From contig DASXZP010000044.1 in NCBI GenBank assembly GCA_036501825.1, positions 1 through 64,000 on the forward strand: a stretch of DNA of 64,000 nucleotides, in the 5' to 3' direction. Each line of letters opens with the position of its first letter. The stretch's first letter is position 1. The translations under genes were made by a program, and so were the position numbers. The DNA is from JAFECT01 sp036501825. GTDB lineage: Bacteria; Pseudomonadota; Alphaproteobacteria; Caulobacterales; Caulobacteraceae. The notes under the pieces are model-generated. The model had not been told where the DNA came from, did not search any database, and saw only the letters and a list, made by a program, of their open reading frames with translations. Positions 41,490 to 49,184 of the stretch are shown piece by piece.

Positions 41490-42020
41490 TCAGCGATTGG
41501 CTTTGGAAGCCTGATCCTGAACCTGGCTCGCCTTCATCAGGCCCTGCGTGTCTTTCGCCGCCTGATAGATGAAGCCGTAGGTCGGATAGACCGTGGTGCC
41601 GAGGTCGCCGATCGGGTTGTACCAGACCTTCACCTGGCTCCAGTCGCCCTTGGCGGAGACGTCCACGACGGTCACGTCGTGCTCGACCTTGCCGCGCGAG
41701 CCCTCATAGGGGCTCCAGTTGGCGTGGGTGACCTGAACGATGCGGTCGGTGAGCACCTGGCTCACCACCGCGACGTGGCCCAGGCGCATGCGGCCGGTGG
41801 GCTTGAACACCAGGACCGCGCCCGCCTCGGGCGTCTTGCCGGTCTGATAGTGGCCGAGCGCCTTGGACCACCAGGTCCAGGCGTCGCCGAAGATCTGGAT
41901 ACCCGTGATCATGCGCGCGAAGGTCACGCACTGCAGATAGGTGTCCGCCTGAGCCGAAGAGCTCACGCTGAACGTCAGAAGAGTCGCGGCTAGGGCCGCG
42001 GCCGTCAGGCGTTTCATCAT
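41490..42020 (-). CDS. exported CHAP domain amidase/peptidase
   Basis: A 176-residue protein with a signal peptide (about 1-25, cleavage near AQADT) and a CHAP domain. The catalytic residues are visible: Cys31 in YLQCVTFAR, His82 in RLGHVAVVSQ and Asn101 in HANW. CHAP enzymes cleave peptidoglycan cross-links or glutathionyl amides, and a periplasmic peptidoglycan role is likely. The first of two ATGs (42020, 42017) is listed. It lies upstream of the thioesterase and may share its transcript. Confidence 0.88.
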   Translation of the reverse strand: MMKRLTAAALAATLLTFSVSSSAQADTYLQCVTFARMITGIQIFGDAWTWWSKALGHYQTGKTPEAGAVLVFKPTGRMRLGHVAVVSQVLTDRIVQVTHANWSPYEGSRGKVEHDVTVVDVSAKGDWSQVKVWYNPIGDLGTTVYPTYGFIYQAAKDTQGLMKASQVQDQASKANR

Positions 42021-42166
42021 GTCGCGAAGTCTCTCCCCTGCGCGAACGGCTTACCTAGCCCAGAAAGGTGAAGGATTGAACAACCTTCCGGCTGAATCCC
42101 GCCCGGGGACGCCCGCCAAGGTGGCGAAAACCCAAGCTTTGCCTGGCTTTGCAAGGGTAATGCCAC

Positions 42167-42185
42167 CCGTAACAAACCGTAACAA
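42167..42185 (-). repeat. direct repeat CCGTAACAA upstream of the CHAP gene
   Basis: CCGTAACAAA is followed immediately by CCGTAACAA (10-bp period) about 150 bp upstream of the CHAP start. The region 42021-42307 holds no convincing gene; a short hairpin GAAGG...CCTTC lies at about 42070-42088. The repeat could be a regulator site. Confidence 0.35.
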
Positions 42186-42307
42186 GGCCAGGGCCCGGAA
42201 GGCCGTTTTGGCGGAAATCGCGTCTGAGGGGAGCTCGTCCCGATCGACTCGCTGCGACCGCCTGTCGCATGCCCAAGTTTTGGGTTCTGGCAGGGACCTG
42301 CCGGCCG

Positions 42308-42682
42308 TCAGGACGGCAGGATGGGGTAGTCCTCGCGGATCTTGCCCTCGCGCTTGACCCGCCGCTTGATCGCCTTGTCGGGGTCCCAGTTGGTGGTTCT
42401 GCGGTCCTCGCTGAGGGTCTGCAGGATGGCCGCGGCGATCACGCCGGCCACGACCGCCAGCGTCGTGTCGGTCAGGGAGTCGCCCCCGTTTTCGGAAAAG
42501 ACGCGCACGCCGGCCACGATGCGGCGCCCATAGGCCGAGGCGGCGAAGATGCGCGGCGTGGCTTCGAACACCACGTGCACGATCGCAACCCCCGCCAGGC
42601 AGAGGAACATAGCGCCGAGCCGGCTCTGGAGACGCAGCCCCAGGCTCAGGCCCAACAGCAAGAACGCGATAACGACAACCAT
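42308..42682 (-). CDS. small membrane protein
   Basis: A 124-residue protein with three membrane helices: about 2-18 (VVVIAFLLLGLSLGL), 25-42 (AMFLCLAGVAIVHVVF) and 72-92 (TTLAVVAGVIAAAILQTL). A basic C-terminal tail follows (DKAIKRRVKREGKIR). No family is recognised. ATG 42682 is chosen; a GTG at 42700 would add six residues. It is divergent from the thiolase gene with a CtrA-like box between them. Confidence 0.6.
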   Translation of the reverse strand: MVVVIAFLLLGLSLGLRLQSRLGAMFLCLAGVAIVHVVFEATPRIFAASAYGRRIVAGVRVFSENGGDSLTDTTLAVVAGVIAAAILQTLSEDRRTTNWDPDKAIKRRVKREGKIREDYPILPS

Positions 42683-42731
42683 GCGCGCATTCCCCGGCAC
42701 GCCCCACCGTCCCGAGCTTGGGCCAGCCTGC

Positions 42732-42746
42732 TTAGGTTGACGTTAA
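42732..42746. promoter_or_regulatory. CtrA-like box (TTAA-N7-TTAA type, one mismatch)
   Basis: TTAGGTTGACGTTAA has the half-site spacing of the CtrA consensus TTAA-N7-TTAA with one mismatch (TTAG). It lies in the divergent spacer between the small membrane protein and the thiolase gene, 126 bp before the thiolase start. CtrA is the master cell-cycle regulator of Caulobacterales. By-eye match only. Confidence 0.4.
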
Positions 42747-42871
42747 GCTTCAGAGTGAACAGACGTTTTCCAAACCGGCGAAAAGTCAGGCCGGTGAAAG
42801 GATTGACGGGGCCCGCCGGGCGCGGTCTGAAGCCCGGACATTCTCTCCCACGTTAAGGACTGAACCTCCCC

Positions 42872-44059
42872 ATGCGCGAAGCCGTCATCGTCTCCTACGC
42901 CCGCACGGGCCTCGCCAAGTCCGTCCGCGGCGGCTTCAACAACACCCACGGCGCGGCCATGGCCGGCCACGCCATCCAGCACGCGGTCGCCCGCGCCAAG
43001 ATCGACCCGGCCCAGGTCGAGGACGTGATCCTGGGTTGCGGCTTCCCGGAGGGCGCCACTGGCCACAACGTCGGCCGCGACGCGGCGATCTGGGCCGGCC
43101 TGCCGGTGACCACCGCAGGCCAGACGGTCAACCGCTTTTGCTCCTCGGGCCTGCAGGCCCTGGCGCATGCGACGGGTTACGTCGAGCGCGAAGGGGCCGA
43201 TGTGATGGTGGCGGGCGGAGTGGAGTCGATCTCGCTGGTCCAGCTCGGCGGGCACATGAACACCTATTACTTCACCGAAGAGAAGCTGATGCAGATCCGG
43301 CCCGATCTGTGGATGCCGATGATCGACACCGCCGACATCGTCGCCGAGCGCTATGGCGTGTCGCGCGAAGCCCAGGACGAATATTCGCTCGCCTCGCAAC
43401 AGCGGACGGCGCGGGCGCAGGCGACCGGCGTGTTCAAGGACGAGATCGTTCCCATGCCGACGAAGATGAAACACGTCGACAAGGAGACCAAGGCCGAGAG
43501 CATCGTCGACTATGTGGTCGAGCGCGACGAGTGCAATCGTCCCGACACCACCATCGAAGGCCTGCGCGCGCTGAAGCCGGTGAAGGGCGAAGGCAAGTTC
43601 GTCACCGCCGGCAACGCGTCGCAACTGTCCGACGGCGCCGCCGCCCTGGTGGTGATGGAGGCGAAGGCCGCGGAAAAGGCCGGCCTCGAACCGCTCGGCA
43701 AGCTGAAGGGCTTCGTGGTGGCCGGTTGCAATCCCGACGAGATGGGCATCGGCCCTGTGTTCGCCGTGCCGCGCCTGCTCGAACGCCACGGCCTGAAGGT
43801 CGGCGACATCGGCCTGTGGGAGTTGAACGAAGCCTTCGCGTCGCAATGTCTCTATTGCCGCGACACCCTCGGCATCGATCCCGAAATCTACAACGTCAAC
43901 GGCGGCTCCATCTCCATCGGCCACCCGTACGGCATGACCGGCGCCCGCGTCGCGGGCCACGCGCTGCTGGAAGGCAAGCGCCGCGGGGTGAAGTACGCGG
44001 TCGCGACCATGTGCGTCGGCGGCGGCATGGGTGCGGCGGGGTTGTTGGAGATTTTCTGA
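42872..44059 (+). CDS. acetyl-CoA C-acyltransferase (thiolase)
   Basis: A 395-residue thiolase that cleaves 3-ketoacyl-CoA, or condenses acyl-CoAs. The nucleophile Cys90 is in NRFCSSGLQ, His351 in SISIGHPYGMTG and the second Cys381 in MCVGGGMG. The fold and length are of the FadA/PcaF type. The long insertion after residue 120 (FTEEKLMQIRPDLWMPMIDT) is as in short- to medium-chain degradative thiolases. No acyl-CoA dehydrogenase or hydratase is next to it, so the pathway is not fixed by context. It converges on IR-6. Confidence 0.93.
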   Translation: MREAVIVSYARTGLAKSVRGGFNNTHGAAMAGHAIQHAVARAKIDPAQVEDVILGCGFPEGATGHNVGRDAAIWAGLPVTTAGQTVNRFCSSGLQALAHATGYVEREGADVMVAGGVESISLVQLGGHMNTYYFTEEKLMQIRPDLWMPMIDTADIVAERYGVSREAQDEYSLASQQRTARAQATGVFKDEIVPMPTKMKHVDKETKAESIVDYVVERDECNRPDTTIEGLRALKPVKGEGKFVTAGNASQLSDGAAALVVMEAKAAEKAGLEPLGKLKGFVVAGCNPDEMGIGPVFAVPRLLERHGLKVGDIGLWELNEAFASQCLYCRDTLGIDPEIYNVNGGSISIGHPYGMTGARVAGHALLEGKRRGVKYAVATMCVGGGMGAAGLLEIF

Positions 44060-44084
44060 CGGTTTGTCGGATGATCGGTTGAGG

Positions 44085-44243
44085 CGCGTTGAGGTCGCGC
44101 TTGCTGGATCCTCGACGGCTCGGCGCCAACGCGCCTCCCCGCCAAGGATGACGAGCACATTTAAAAGGTAGCCGTCATCCTTGGCGTTGCGCGGCGCTCA
44201 GCCGCGCGACGTCGAGGATCCAGCAAGCGCGACCTCGACGCGC
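44085..44243. repeat. intergenic inverted repeat IR-6, long arms around a 19-nt apex
   Basis: Arms 44085-44153 and 44173-44243 are inverted copies with only 19 nt between. In each arm an outer conserved block (GAGGTCGCGCTTGCTGGATC core) and an inner block CCAAGGATGACG flank a variable stretch of about 25 nt. That stretch has its own hairpin: GGCGC-CAAC-GCGCC on the left, GCGCGGC-GCTCA-GCCGCGC on the right. It spans the convergent spacer from 25 bp after one stop to 12 bp before the other. Confidence 0.93.
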
Positions 44244-44255
44244 GTTCGGGCGGCA

Positions 44256-44759
44256 TCACTCCACGTCGACCGGCGGTCCGCTTGGCGTTGACGCCGGGGA
44301 CGCGGCGGTGACCTGAACCGGCGTGCCGTTGCCGCATCCCTTCAGCGTCTCGCTGCCGATCACGACGGTCGCGGTGGCCGGTTGCGATAGGCCGCCGGGG
44401 TCGGTGCAGGGTTTGCCGGTCAGCGTCACGACCAGCGCTGAACCGTCCGACGCGGTGGTGGTCCAGGTGGCGGCGGTCGCGGCCATCTGCGGGCCCGCGT
44501 TCTTGGCGCTCAGGTCCGGCTTGCCCTGCCGTTCCAGTTTCAGCTGGTCGGCGCCGATGTCCAGGGACCATCCGGAGCCCGACAGTTTCAGATCGTTTGC
44601 GAGGTCGAGGCCGCCCACCTCGGGAGCGCTGGCCGGCGCGGTGACCGAGGCCGGCTGGGCTTCGCTGGGGGCGCCGTGGGCCTTGGGGCCGGGGTCGGCC
44701 TTCTGGCAGGCAGACAGCGCCAGCAGGACGCAGACAAGGGTCGCGGCGTGAACGCGCAT
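44256..44759 (-). CDS. lipoprotein with COG3650-like C-terminal domain
   Basis: A 167-residue lipoprotein: signal peptide with lipobox LLALSACQK, a proline/alanine-rich linker (about 22-60), and a beta-rich domain. The end of that domain, TLTGKPCTDPGGLSQPATAT followed by VVIGSETLKGCG, resembles COG3650-type lipoproteins (CxDxMSxxxYPxxV with GCG). The two cysteines probably form a disulfide. Function unknown. The start at 44759 is fixed by the signal peptide. A long open frame upstream is antisense to the methyltransferase gene. Confidence 0.72.
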   Translation of the reverse strand: MRVHAATLVCVLLALSACQKADPGPKAHGAPSEAQPASVTAPASAPEVGGLDLANDLKLSGSGWSLDIGADQLKLERQGKPDLSAKNAGPQMAATAATWTTTASDGSALVVTLTGKPCTDPGGLSQPATATVVIGSETLKGCGNGTPVQVTAASPASTPSGPPVDVE

Positions 44760-44864
44760 CCAATGAACCTCCCCAGGACCAGCAGCCCTATAACGGCCGA
44801 GCTTGCTTTCGGTTCGCGACGATCGTGTGGCGCACCTGTGTCCCGACTCGCCTAAGGTCGAAGC

Positions 44865-45992
44865 ATGGGCCGCCCGCCGTTCCGCTTCTATGAGTTCTTT
44901 GCCGGCGGCGGCATGGCCCGCCTGGGCCTGGGCGACCGCTGGGCCTGCGATTTCGCCAACGATTTCGACCCCCTGAAGGCCCGAGCCTATGCCGAGAACT
45001 TCGGCGGCGACCACCTGCGGCAAGGCGACGTCTGGGCGCTTGAGGCAAATGACCTGCCCGGCCGCGCCGACCTCGCCTGGGCGTCCTCGCCCTGCCAAGA
45101 CCTGAGCCTGGCCGGAAACCGCGGCGGATTGGACGGGCGCCGCTCGTCCGCCTTCTGGGGCTTCTGGCGCCTGATCGAGGCGCTCGACCGCGAGGGCCGC
45201 GCGCCGCGCGTGCTGGTCGTCGAGAACGTGGCGGGACTGCTCACCTCCGCCGGCGGCGCCGATTTCACGACCCTGGCCACCGCGCTCGCCAAGCGCGGCT
45301 ACCGCTTCGGCGCCATCGAGGCCGACGCGGGCCTGTGGCTGCCGCAGTCGCGTCCGCGTCTGTTCGTCATCGCCGTGCGCGACGTTGCGCCGCATCCGGG
45401 CTCGCCGTGCGAACCGTTTCACACCCGCGCCGTGCGTCAGGCCTTCGAGCGATTGCCCGATGGGTTGAAAGCGCGCTGGATCTGGTGGTCTCTGCCTGCG
45501 CCGCGCCGCCGCAACGGCGACCTCGCCGCCATCCTCGAACCCGACGACGCGGTCGAATGGATGGGCCGCGCGTCCGTGGATCGTCTGCTCGCCATGATGA
45601 GCCCGGTGCATCGCGCGAAACTCGCCGACGCGCGGGCCAGCGGCGAGCGCAAGGTCGGCGCCTTGTTCCGCCGCGTGCGCGTCGAGAACGGTGAACGCGT
45701 GCAACGCGCCGAAGTGCGCTTCGACGGCCTCGCGGGCTGTCTGCGCACGCCGTCCGGCGGCTCATCGCGGCAGTTCGTGGTGGTGGTCGAAAGCAAACGA
45801 ACACGAGCGCGCCTGCTGACCCCGCGCGAAACGGCGCGGCTGATGGGCCTGCCCGAAGACTACCGCCTGCCCGAACGCACCACCGCGGCGTTGAAGATCA
45901 CCGGCGACGGCGTCGCGGTCCCGGTGGTGCGCGCGCTTGCGGAAGGGATTCTTGAGCCGCTGTTGAGCACGCCCGCCGTGGCGGTCGCGTGA
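44865..45992 (+). CDS. orphan DNA (cytosine-5-)-methyltransferase
   Basis: A 375-residue C5-methyltransferase that methylates cytosine in DNA using S-adenosylmethionine. Motif I is FYEFFAGGGMARLGLG, motif IV is SSPCQDLSLAG with nucleophile Cys77, motif VI is ENVAG with Glu120, motif VIII is QSRPRLFVIAV, and motif X is GDGVAVPVV. The variable region between VIII and IX (about 190-300) is the target recognition domain; its specificity cannot be read. No restriction endonuclease or vsr gene is adjacent, so it appears to be a solitary methyltransferase. The next gene overlaps its stop codon (GTGA). Confidence 0.93.
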   Translation: MGRPPFRFYEFFAGGGMARLGLGDRWACDFANDFDPLKARAYAENFGGDHLRQGDVWALEANDLPGRADLAWASSPCQDLSLAGNRGGLDGRRSSAFWGFWRLIEALDREGRAPRVLVVENVAGLLTSAGGADFTTLATALAKRGYRFGAIEADAGLWLPQSRPRLFVIAVRDVAPHPGSPCEPFHTRAVRQAFERLPDGLKARWIWWSLPAPRRRNGDLAAILEPDDAVEWMGRASVDRLLAMMSPVHRAKLADARASGERKVGALFRRVRVENGERVQRAEVRFDGLAGCLRTPSGGSSRQFVVVVESKRTRARLLTPRETARLMGLPEDYRLPERTTAALKITGDGVAVPVVRALAEGILEPLLSTPAVAVA

Positions 45993-46243
45993 GCGGTCCT
46001 TGCTGCGAGCGCATGGCGCGCGATCTGACTCAGGTTTGCACCTTGCACTCCGATCGAGCGGCCTGTCCGGAAGCTATGATCGCGCCGATGCGAGGCGGCT
46101 ACGGCCTGTATGTTCGCGACGGCGAGGCCAGGTACGGATCGAGCGTTATTGAAATTGCCTTCTGTCCCTGGTGCGGAACGAAACTGCCGGCGATGGCGGA
46201 GATCGATCTGTCGCAGTTCCCATCGGACGAGGACGCTGGGTAG
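45989..46243 (+). CDS. small DUF6980 family zinc-ribbon-like protein
   Basis: An 84-residue cytoplasmic protein with the pattern CCExM, CTLHSDRAACP, GGYGLYVRDG and FCPWCGTKLP. The cysteines (about 5, 6, 17, 26, 59 and 62) and His20 suggest a bound zinc. This fits DUF6980, whose function is unknown. The GTG start at 45989 overlaps the methyltransferase stop (GTGA), so the two are translated from one message. Whether the protein acts with the methyltransferase is not known. Confidence 0.75.
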   Translation: MSGPCCERMARDLTQVCTLHSDRAACPEAMIAPMRGGYGLYVRDGEARYGSSVIEIAFCPWCGTKLPAMAEIDLSQFPSDEDAG

Positions 46244-46531
46244 TTACTCGGGCTCATCCCCGCTGCCGACGTTGTCGTCGTAGCCTTTGCGGGAGGAGTA
46301 GAAGGCCAGCCACATCAGGCCGCCGCCGAGGCCGGCGGTGACCACGAACGCGAGAGTCAGGGCGATCCAGCCGTTGGCGCTCATGTGGATGCCGCCGGCG
46401 AGGCTCCACGAGGCGGTCACGGCCCAGCCCGCATAGATCAGAAAACCCACGGCCAGGACGACCATCAGGATATAGCCGAGGTATCGGGTGGGCGGCTTGC
46501 GCGGCGGCGTGGTGGGCGGTTGCGGGCTCAT
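46244..46531 (-). CDS. small membrane protein
   Basis: A 95-residue protein with two membrane helices (about 17-38 and 53-76). A proline-rich cytoplasmic N-terminus (MSPQPPTTPPRKPPTRYLG) and an acidic tail (DDNVGSGDEPE) flank them. No family is recognised. The ATG at 46531 is preferred; the frame is open to 46651 but the extra residues look non-coding. It converges with the DUF6980 gene with no gap: the two stop codons are adjacent. Confidence 0.6.
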   Translation of the reverse strand: MSPQPPTTPPRKPPTRYLGYILMVVLAVGFLIYAGWAVTASWSLAGGIHMSANGWIALTLAFVVTAGLGGGLMWLAFYSSRKGYDDNVGSGDEPE

Positions 46532-46643
46532 GGGACCGTTCACGGCTTCGCGAGGACGTGCGTCGACAGGGCCCGGCTTGCGCCTGTCACGCTTGCGCCG
46601 CAAGGGATTTTGCGAGGCCCCCGCGCGACGATCCGGCGCGGCG

Positions 46644-46651
46644 TTAACCAT
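46644..46651 (+). promoter_or_regulatory. CtrA-like half site TTAACCAT
   Basis: TTAACCAT matches the strong half of the CtrA recognition sequence and lies 144 bp before the M23 peptidase start in a 263-bp divergent spacer. The second TTAA half at N7 is absent, so this is weak evidence. M23 cell-wall enzymes are often cell-cycle controlled in Caulobacter. Confidence 0.3.
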
Positions 46652-46794
46652 TTGTCTTGCTATCGGGCCAAGGATTAATGTCGTGGCCGCGGTCGCCGTG
46701 TGGGGCGTGCGGCCGAAGTAGGCTCATCGCGTCAGGGGTTTGGGTCCGTTTGGGACCCGATATACGGCCCGTGACGTGCATCCGTCGGGGTTTG

Positions 46795-48171
46795 ATGGCT
46801 CAGTTCGATCCACGCCGCCGCCCGGTACGCTTTGCGCCGCCCGTCCTGTTGACGCTCGCGGCGGTGGTGACCGTGGCCCTGACCTGGCGGGTGTTCCAGC
46901 CGGCGCACGCGTCGGCCCTGTCCGAACAGCCGCTCGACCCGACCGCCATGGCCGCGCTTGAGGCGCGCGCCTTCGACAGCGCCGCCGCGCCCCAGGGCAT
47001 GGGTCTGCCACACAAGATCAGCGTGAAACTCTCCGGCGGCGAAACCGTCGACGCCGCGATCCGCCGTTTGGGCGTCGTCGCCGCGGACGCGTCGGCCGCA
47101 TCGCGCGCGCTGACCGCGGCAGGCGTGCGTTCGGTGGCGAACTTCGACGCCGCGGTGGCGTCGCCGCGCGACGGCTCCGGCGCGCTGCAACTGATCGGTC
47201 TTTCGACGCGCACCGGTCCCGCGACCACCTTGACCCTGGCGCGCACCATCGACGGACGGTTGGAAGCGCGCGCGCTGGAAGAAAAGGTCTCCGACGAAAC
47301 CACCGTCGCCCACGGCAAGGTCGCGGGTTCACTGTTCGAATCCGCCGCCGCGCTCGGCGCCACCTCGGCGGTCACCGACCAGGTGGTGAAGCTGTTCCAG
47401 CATAAGCTCGACTTCGCGCGCGACATCACCTCCGGCGACAGCTTCACCCTGGTGTTCGACCGTGAGCGTACCGAAACCGGGCGCACGGTGGAGACCGGCG
47501 AACTTTTGTTTGCGGAATTGCAGGCCCACGGCGCGCCGGCGCGGCTCTACCGTTTCATGCACGACGGCAAGTACGAGTATTTCGACGATCTCGGCAAAAA
47601 CATCAAAGGCTTCCTGTTGCGTACGCCGGTGGACGGGGCGCGGATGAACTCGAACTTCGGCATGCGCCGCCACCCGATCCTCGGCTACATGCGCATGCAC
47701 CAGGGCGTCGATTTCGCCGCCGGCACGGGCACGCCGATCCTCGCCGCCGGCGACGGCGTGGTCGAAGAAGTGCGGCGCTGGGGCGGTTACGGCAACTGGC
47801 TGAAGATCCGCCACAACCGCGACTGGGAAACCGGCTATGCCCACATCTCGCGCTATGCGCCGGGCATCCGGCCGGGCGTGCACGTGCATCAGGGACAGGT
47901 GGTGGCCTACGTCGGCGCGACCGGCATGGCGACCGGCCCGCACCTGCACTACGAGACCTGGCTGGACGGCAAGCGGGTCAATCCGGCCGGGGTGAACATT
48001 CCCGCCGCGACGGTGCTGGGCGGTCGCGACCTCGTGGCGTTCAAGGCCGAAAAGTCGCGCATCGACACCCTCGTGGCCAAACGCGAACGCGAAGAGGCGG
48101 CGCCGCGTAAGGCCGCCGCCCCGGTGGCGCTGCGCCCGATCCTGGCCGCGACGCGCACGCAAGCGGACTAG
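46795..48171 (+). CDS. membrane-anchored M23 family metallopeptidase (peptidoglycan hydrolase)
   Basis: A 458-residue protein with one N-terminal membrane anchor (about 14-32) and a periplasmic part. A central domain at about 60-280 (GGETVDAAIRRLGV, then DITSGDSFTLVFDRERTETG) is typical of M23 OapA/NlpD-like precursors. The C-terminal peptidase domain has zinc ligands His302 and Asp306 in HQGVDFAAG and His383/His385 in HLHYE. All ligands are present, so it is probably an active endopeptidase that cuts peptidoglycan cross-links. Reading from 46795 gives a plausible cytoplasmic start (MAQFDPRRR); the longer frame from 46657 is rejected. Confidence 0.92.
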   Translation: MAQFDPRRRPVRFAPPVLLTLAAVVTVALTWRVFQPAHASALSEQPLDPTAMAALEARAFDSAAAPQGMGLPHKISVKLSGGETVDAAIRRLGVVAADASAASRALTAAGVRSVANFDAAVASPRDGSGALQLIGLSTRTGPATTLTLARTIDGRLEARALEEKVSDETTVAHGKVAGSLFESAAALGATSAVTDQVVKLFQHKLDFARDITSGDSFTLVFDRERTETGRTVETGELLFAELQAHGAPARLYRFMHDGKYEYFDDLGKNIKGFLLRTPVDGARMNSNFGMRRHPILGYMRMHQGVDFAAGTGTPILAAGDGVVEEVRRWGGYGNWLKIRHNRDWETGYAHISRYAPGIRPGVHVHQGQVVAYVGATGMATGPHLHYETWLDGKRVNPAGVNIPAATVLGGRDLVAFKAEKSRIDTLVAKREREEAAPRKAAAPVALRPILAATRTQAD

Positions 48172-48177
48172 AAGAGA

Positions 48178-48310
48178 GTCCACGGACCCACACGGACCCA
48201 CACGGAAATGGAAGCCTGCGCCGCAGGCGCTTTATTCGAATGGCGCTTCGCGCCGGAGTTTCACGCTGGAAGCGCGACGCGTCCGTGTGTTTCCGTGTGG
48301 GTCCGTGGAC
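48178..48310. repeat. intergenic inverted repeat IR-7, iterated-word arms
   Basis: Left arm 48178-48206 (GTCCACGGACCCACACGGAC at its start) and right arm 48282-48310 are inverted copies of 29 bp with two mismatches. The arm repeats a word CACGGACCCA. The loop holds GCCTGC-GCC-GCAGGC and GGCGC-TTC-GCGCC hairpins. It fills the convergent spacer from 6 bp after one stop to 12 bp before the other. Confidence 0.93.
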
Positions 48311-48322
48311 AATCTTTCTTTC

Positions 48323-49096
48323 TTACTCGCTCGCCGCGAGGCGCTTCTGCGCTTCACCGATGAACTTCCAGATGTCCGGTGAGAACGGCATCTTTCCCGC
48401 CATGTTCGGGTCGGCGAAGCCTTCCTGGTACATGCCGCGCACCTGGCCCCCCAGCGCAGCGTCGCCCTTGGTGAACTTCGTCACCTGTTCGCGCCAGCGC
48501 CGCGCGAGCGCGAGGGCTTCCGGCGCGCCGGGGTCGCCGTCTTTCAGCCGGTCGGCTTCGGCGATCAGCGCGGCCCATTCGGCGCCGGCCTTGGCCTGGT
48601 CTTCGGCGGTCCATTCGCTCGCGTGGGTCTGTTTCACGCGCGCGACGTCGACGTGCTTGTCGACCAGGGCCTCGAATTCGGGGCTGGGTTTGAAGTCGCT
48701 CATGACGGTCTCCTTGGTGAGATTGACGAGATCGTCCGTAGGCAGGGTCTCGCCGCGGGCCAGCCGGGCTCGCGCGCGCCGCACCAGCTCGAGCGCGCGG
48801 TCGGTGGTGCGCTTCTGCGCGGTCAGCGCCTCTTCCTGCAGCGCGAGCACCTGATCGAGGCCCACTGCGCCGGCGTCCAGCAACTCGCCGATGCGCCTGA
48901 GGCTGAGCCCCAGGCGTTTCAGCGCGATGATCTGGTGCAGGCGGGCGAACTCATCGGGCCCGTACACGCGCCAGCCCGCAGCCGTGCGGCCGGGGCGAAC
49001 GAGGCCGTGCCGCTCATAGACCCGCAGCGCACGCACGGTGACGCCCAGCCGCTGGGCGGCGTCGGCGGCGGTGCGAAAATCACGATGCGCGGTCAT
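48323..49096 (-). CDS. MerR family regulator with TipAS-type domain
   Basis: A 257-residue regulator. The N-terminal MerR helix-turn-helix (about 8-75: TAADAAQRLGVTVRALRVY, RPGRTAAGWRVYGPDE) is followed by a coiled-coil dimerisation helix (about 80-135). A C-terminal domain at about 150-257 resembles TipAS, which binds small molecules in TipA-like regulators. The start at 49096 is fixed by the MerR fold. A dyad GGACCC-T-GGGTCC at 49140-49152, 43 bp upstream, is a candidate operator for autoregulation. Target genes are unknown. Confidence 0.88.
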   Translation of the reverse strand: MTAHRDFRTAADAAQRLGVTVRALRVYERHGLVRPGRTAAGWRVYGPDEFARLHQIIALKRLGLSLRRIGELLDAGAVGLDQVLALQEEALTAQKRTTDRALELVRRARARLARGETLPTDDLVNLTKETVMSDFKPSPEFEALVDKHVDVARVKQTHASEWTAEDQAKAGAEWAALIAEADRLKDGDPGAPEALALARRWREQVTKFTKGDAALGGQVRGMYQEGFADPNMAGKMPFSPDIWKFIGEAQKRLAASE

Positions 49097-49139
49097 CAGC
49101 GGCCAGTCCCTGTCCTTCGAACCCACCCTCCATCGGGCC

Positions 49140-49152
49140 GGACCCTGGGTCC
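49140..49152. promoter_or_regulatory. candidate MerR operator dyad
   Basis: GGACCC-T-GGGTCC is a perfect 13-bp odd dyad 43 bp upstream of the MerR start codon. The rest of the 341-bp spacer 49097-49437 is taken up by IR-8 (49185-49427). The dyad could equally be part of another intergenic repeat. Confidence 0.35.
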
Positions 49153-49184
49153 GGGTCAAGGGGGATTTCGAGCTTCCCTTCCAT

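Noticed and set aside
42019..42357. 112-codon plus-strand open frame upstream of the small membrane protein
   Set aside because: It overlaps the CHAP start and the next gene's end, and its sequence has no recognisable feature.
44865..45992. A restriction-modification system
   Set aside because: No restriction endonuclease, vsr or specificity gene is adjacent; the methyltransferase looks solitary.
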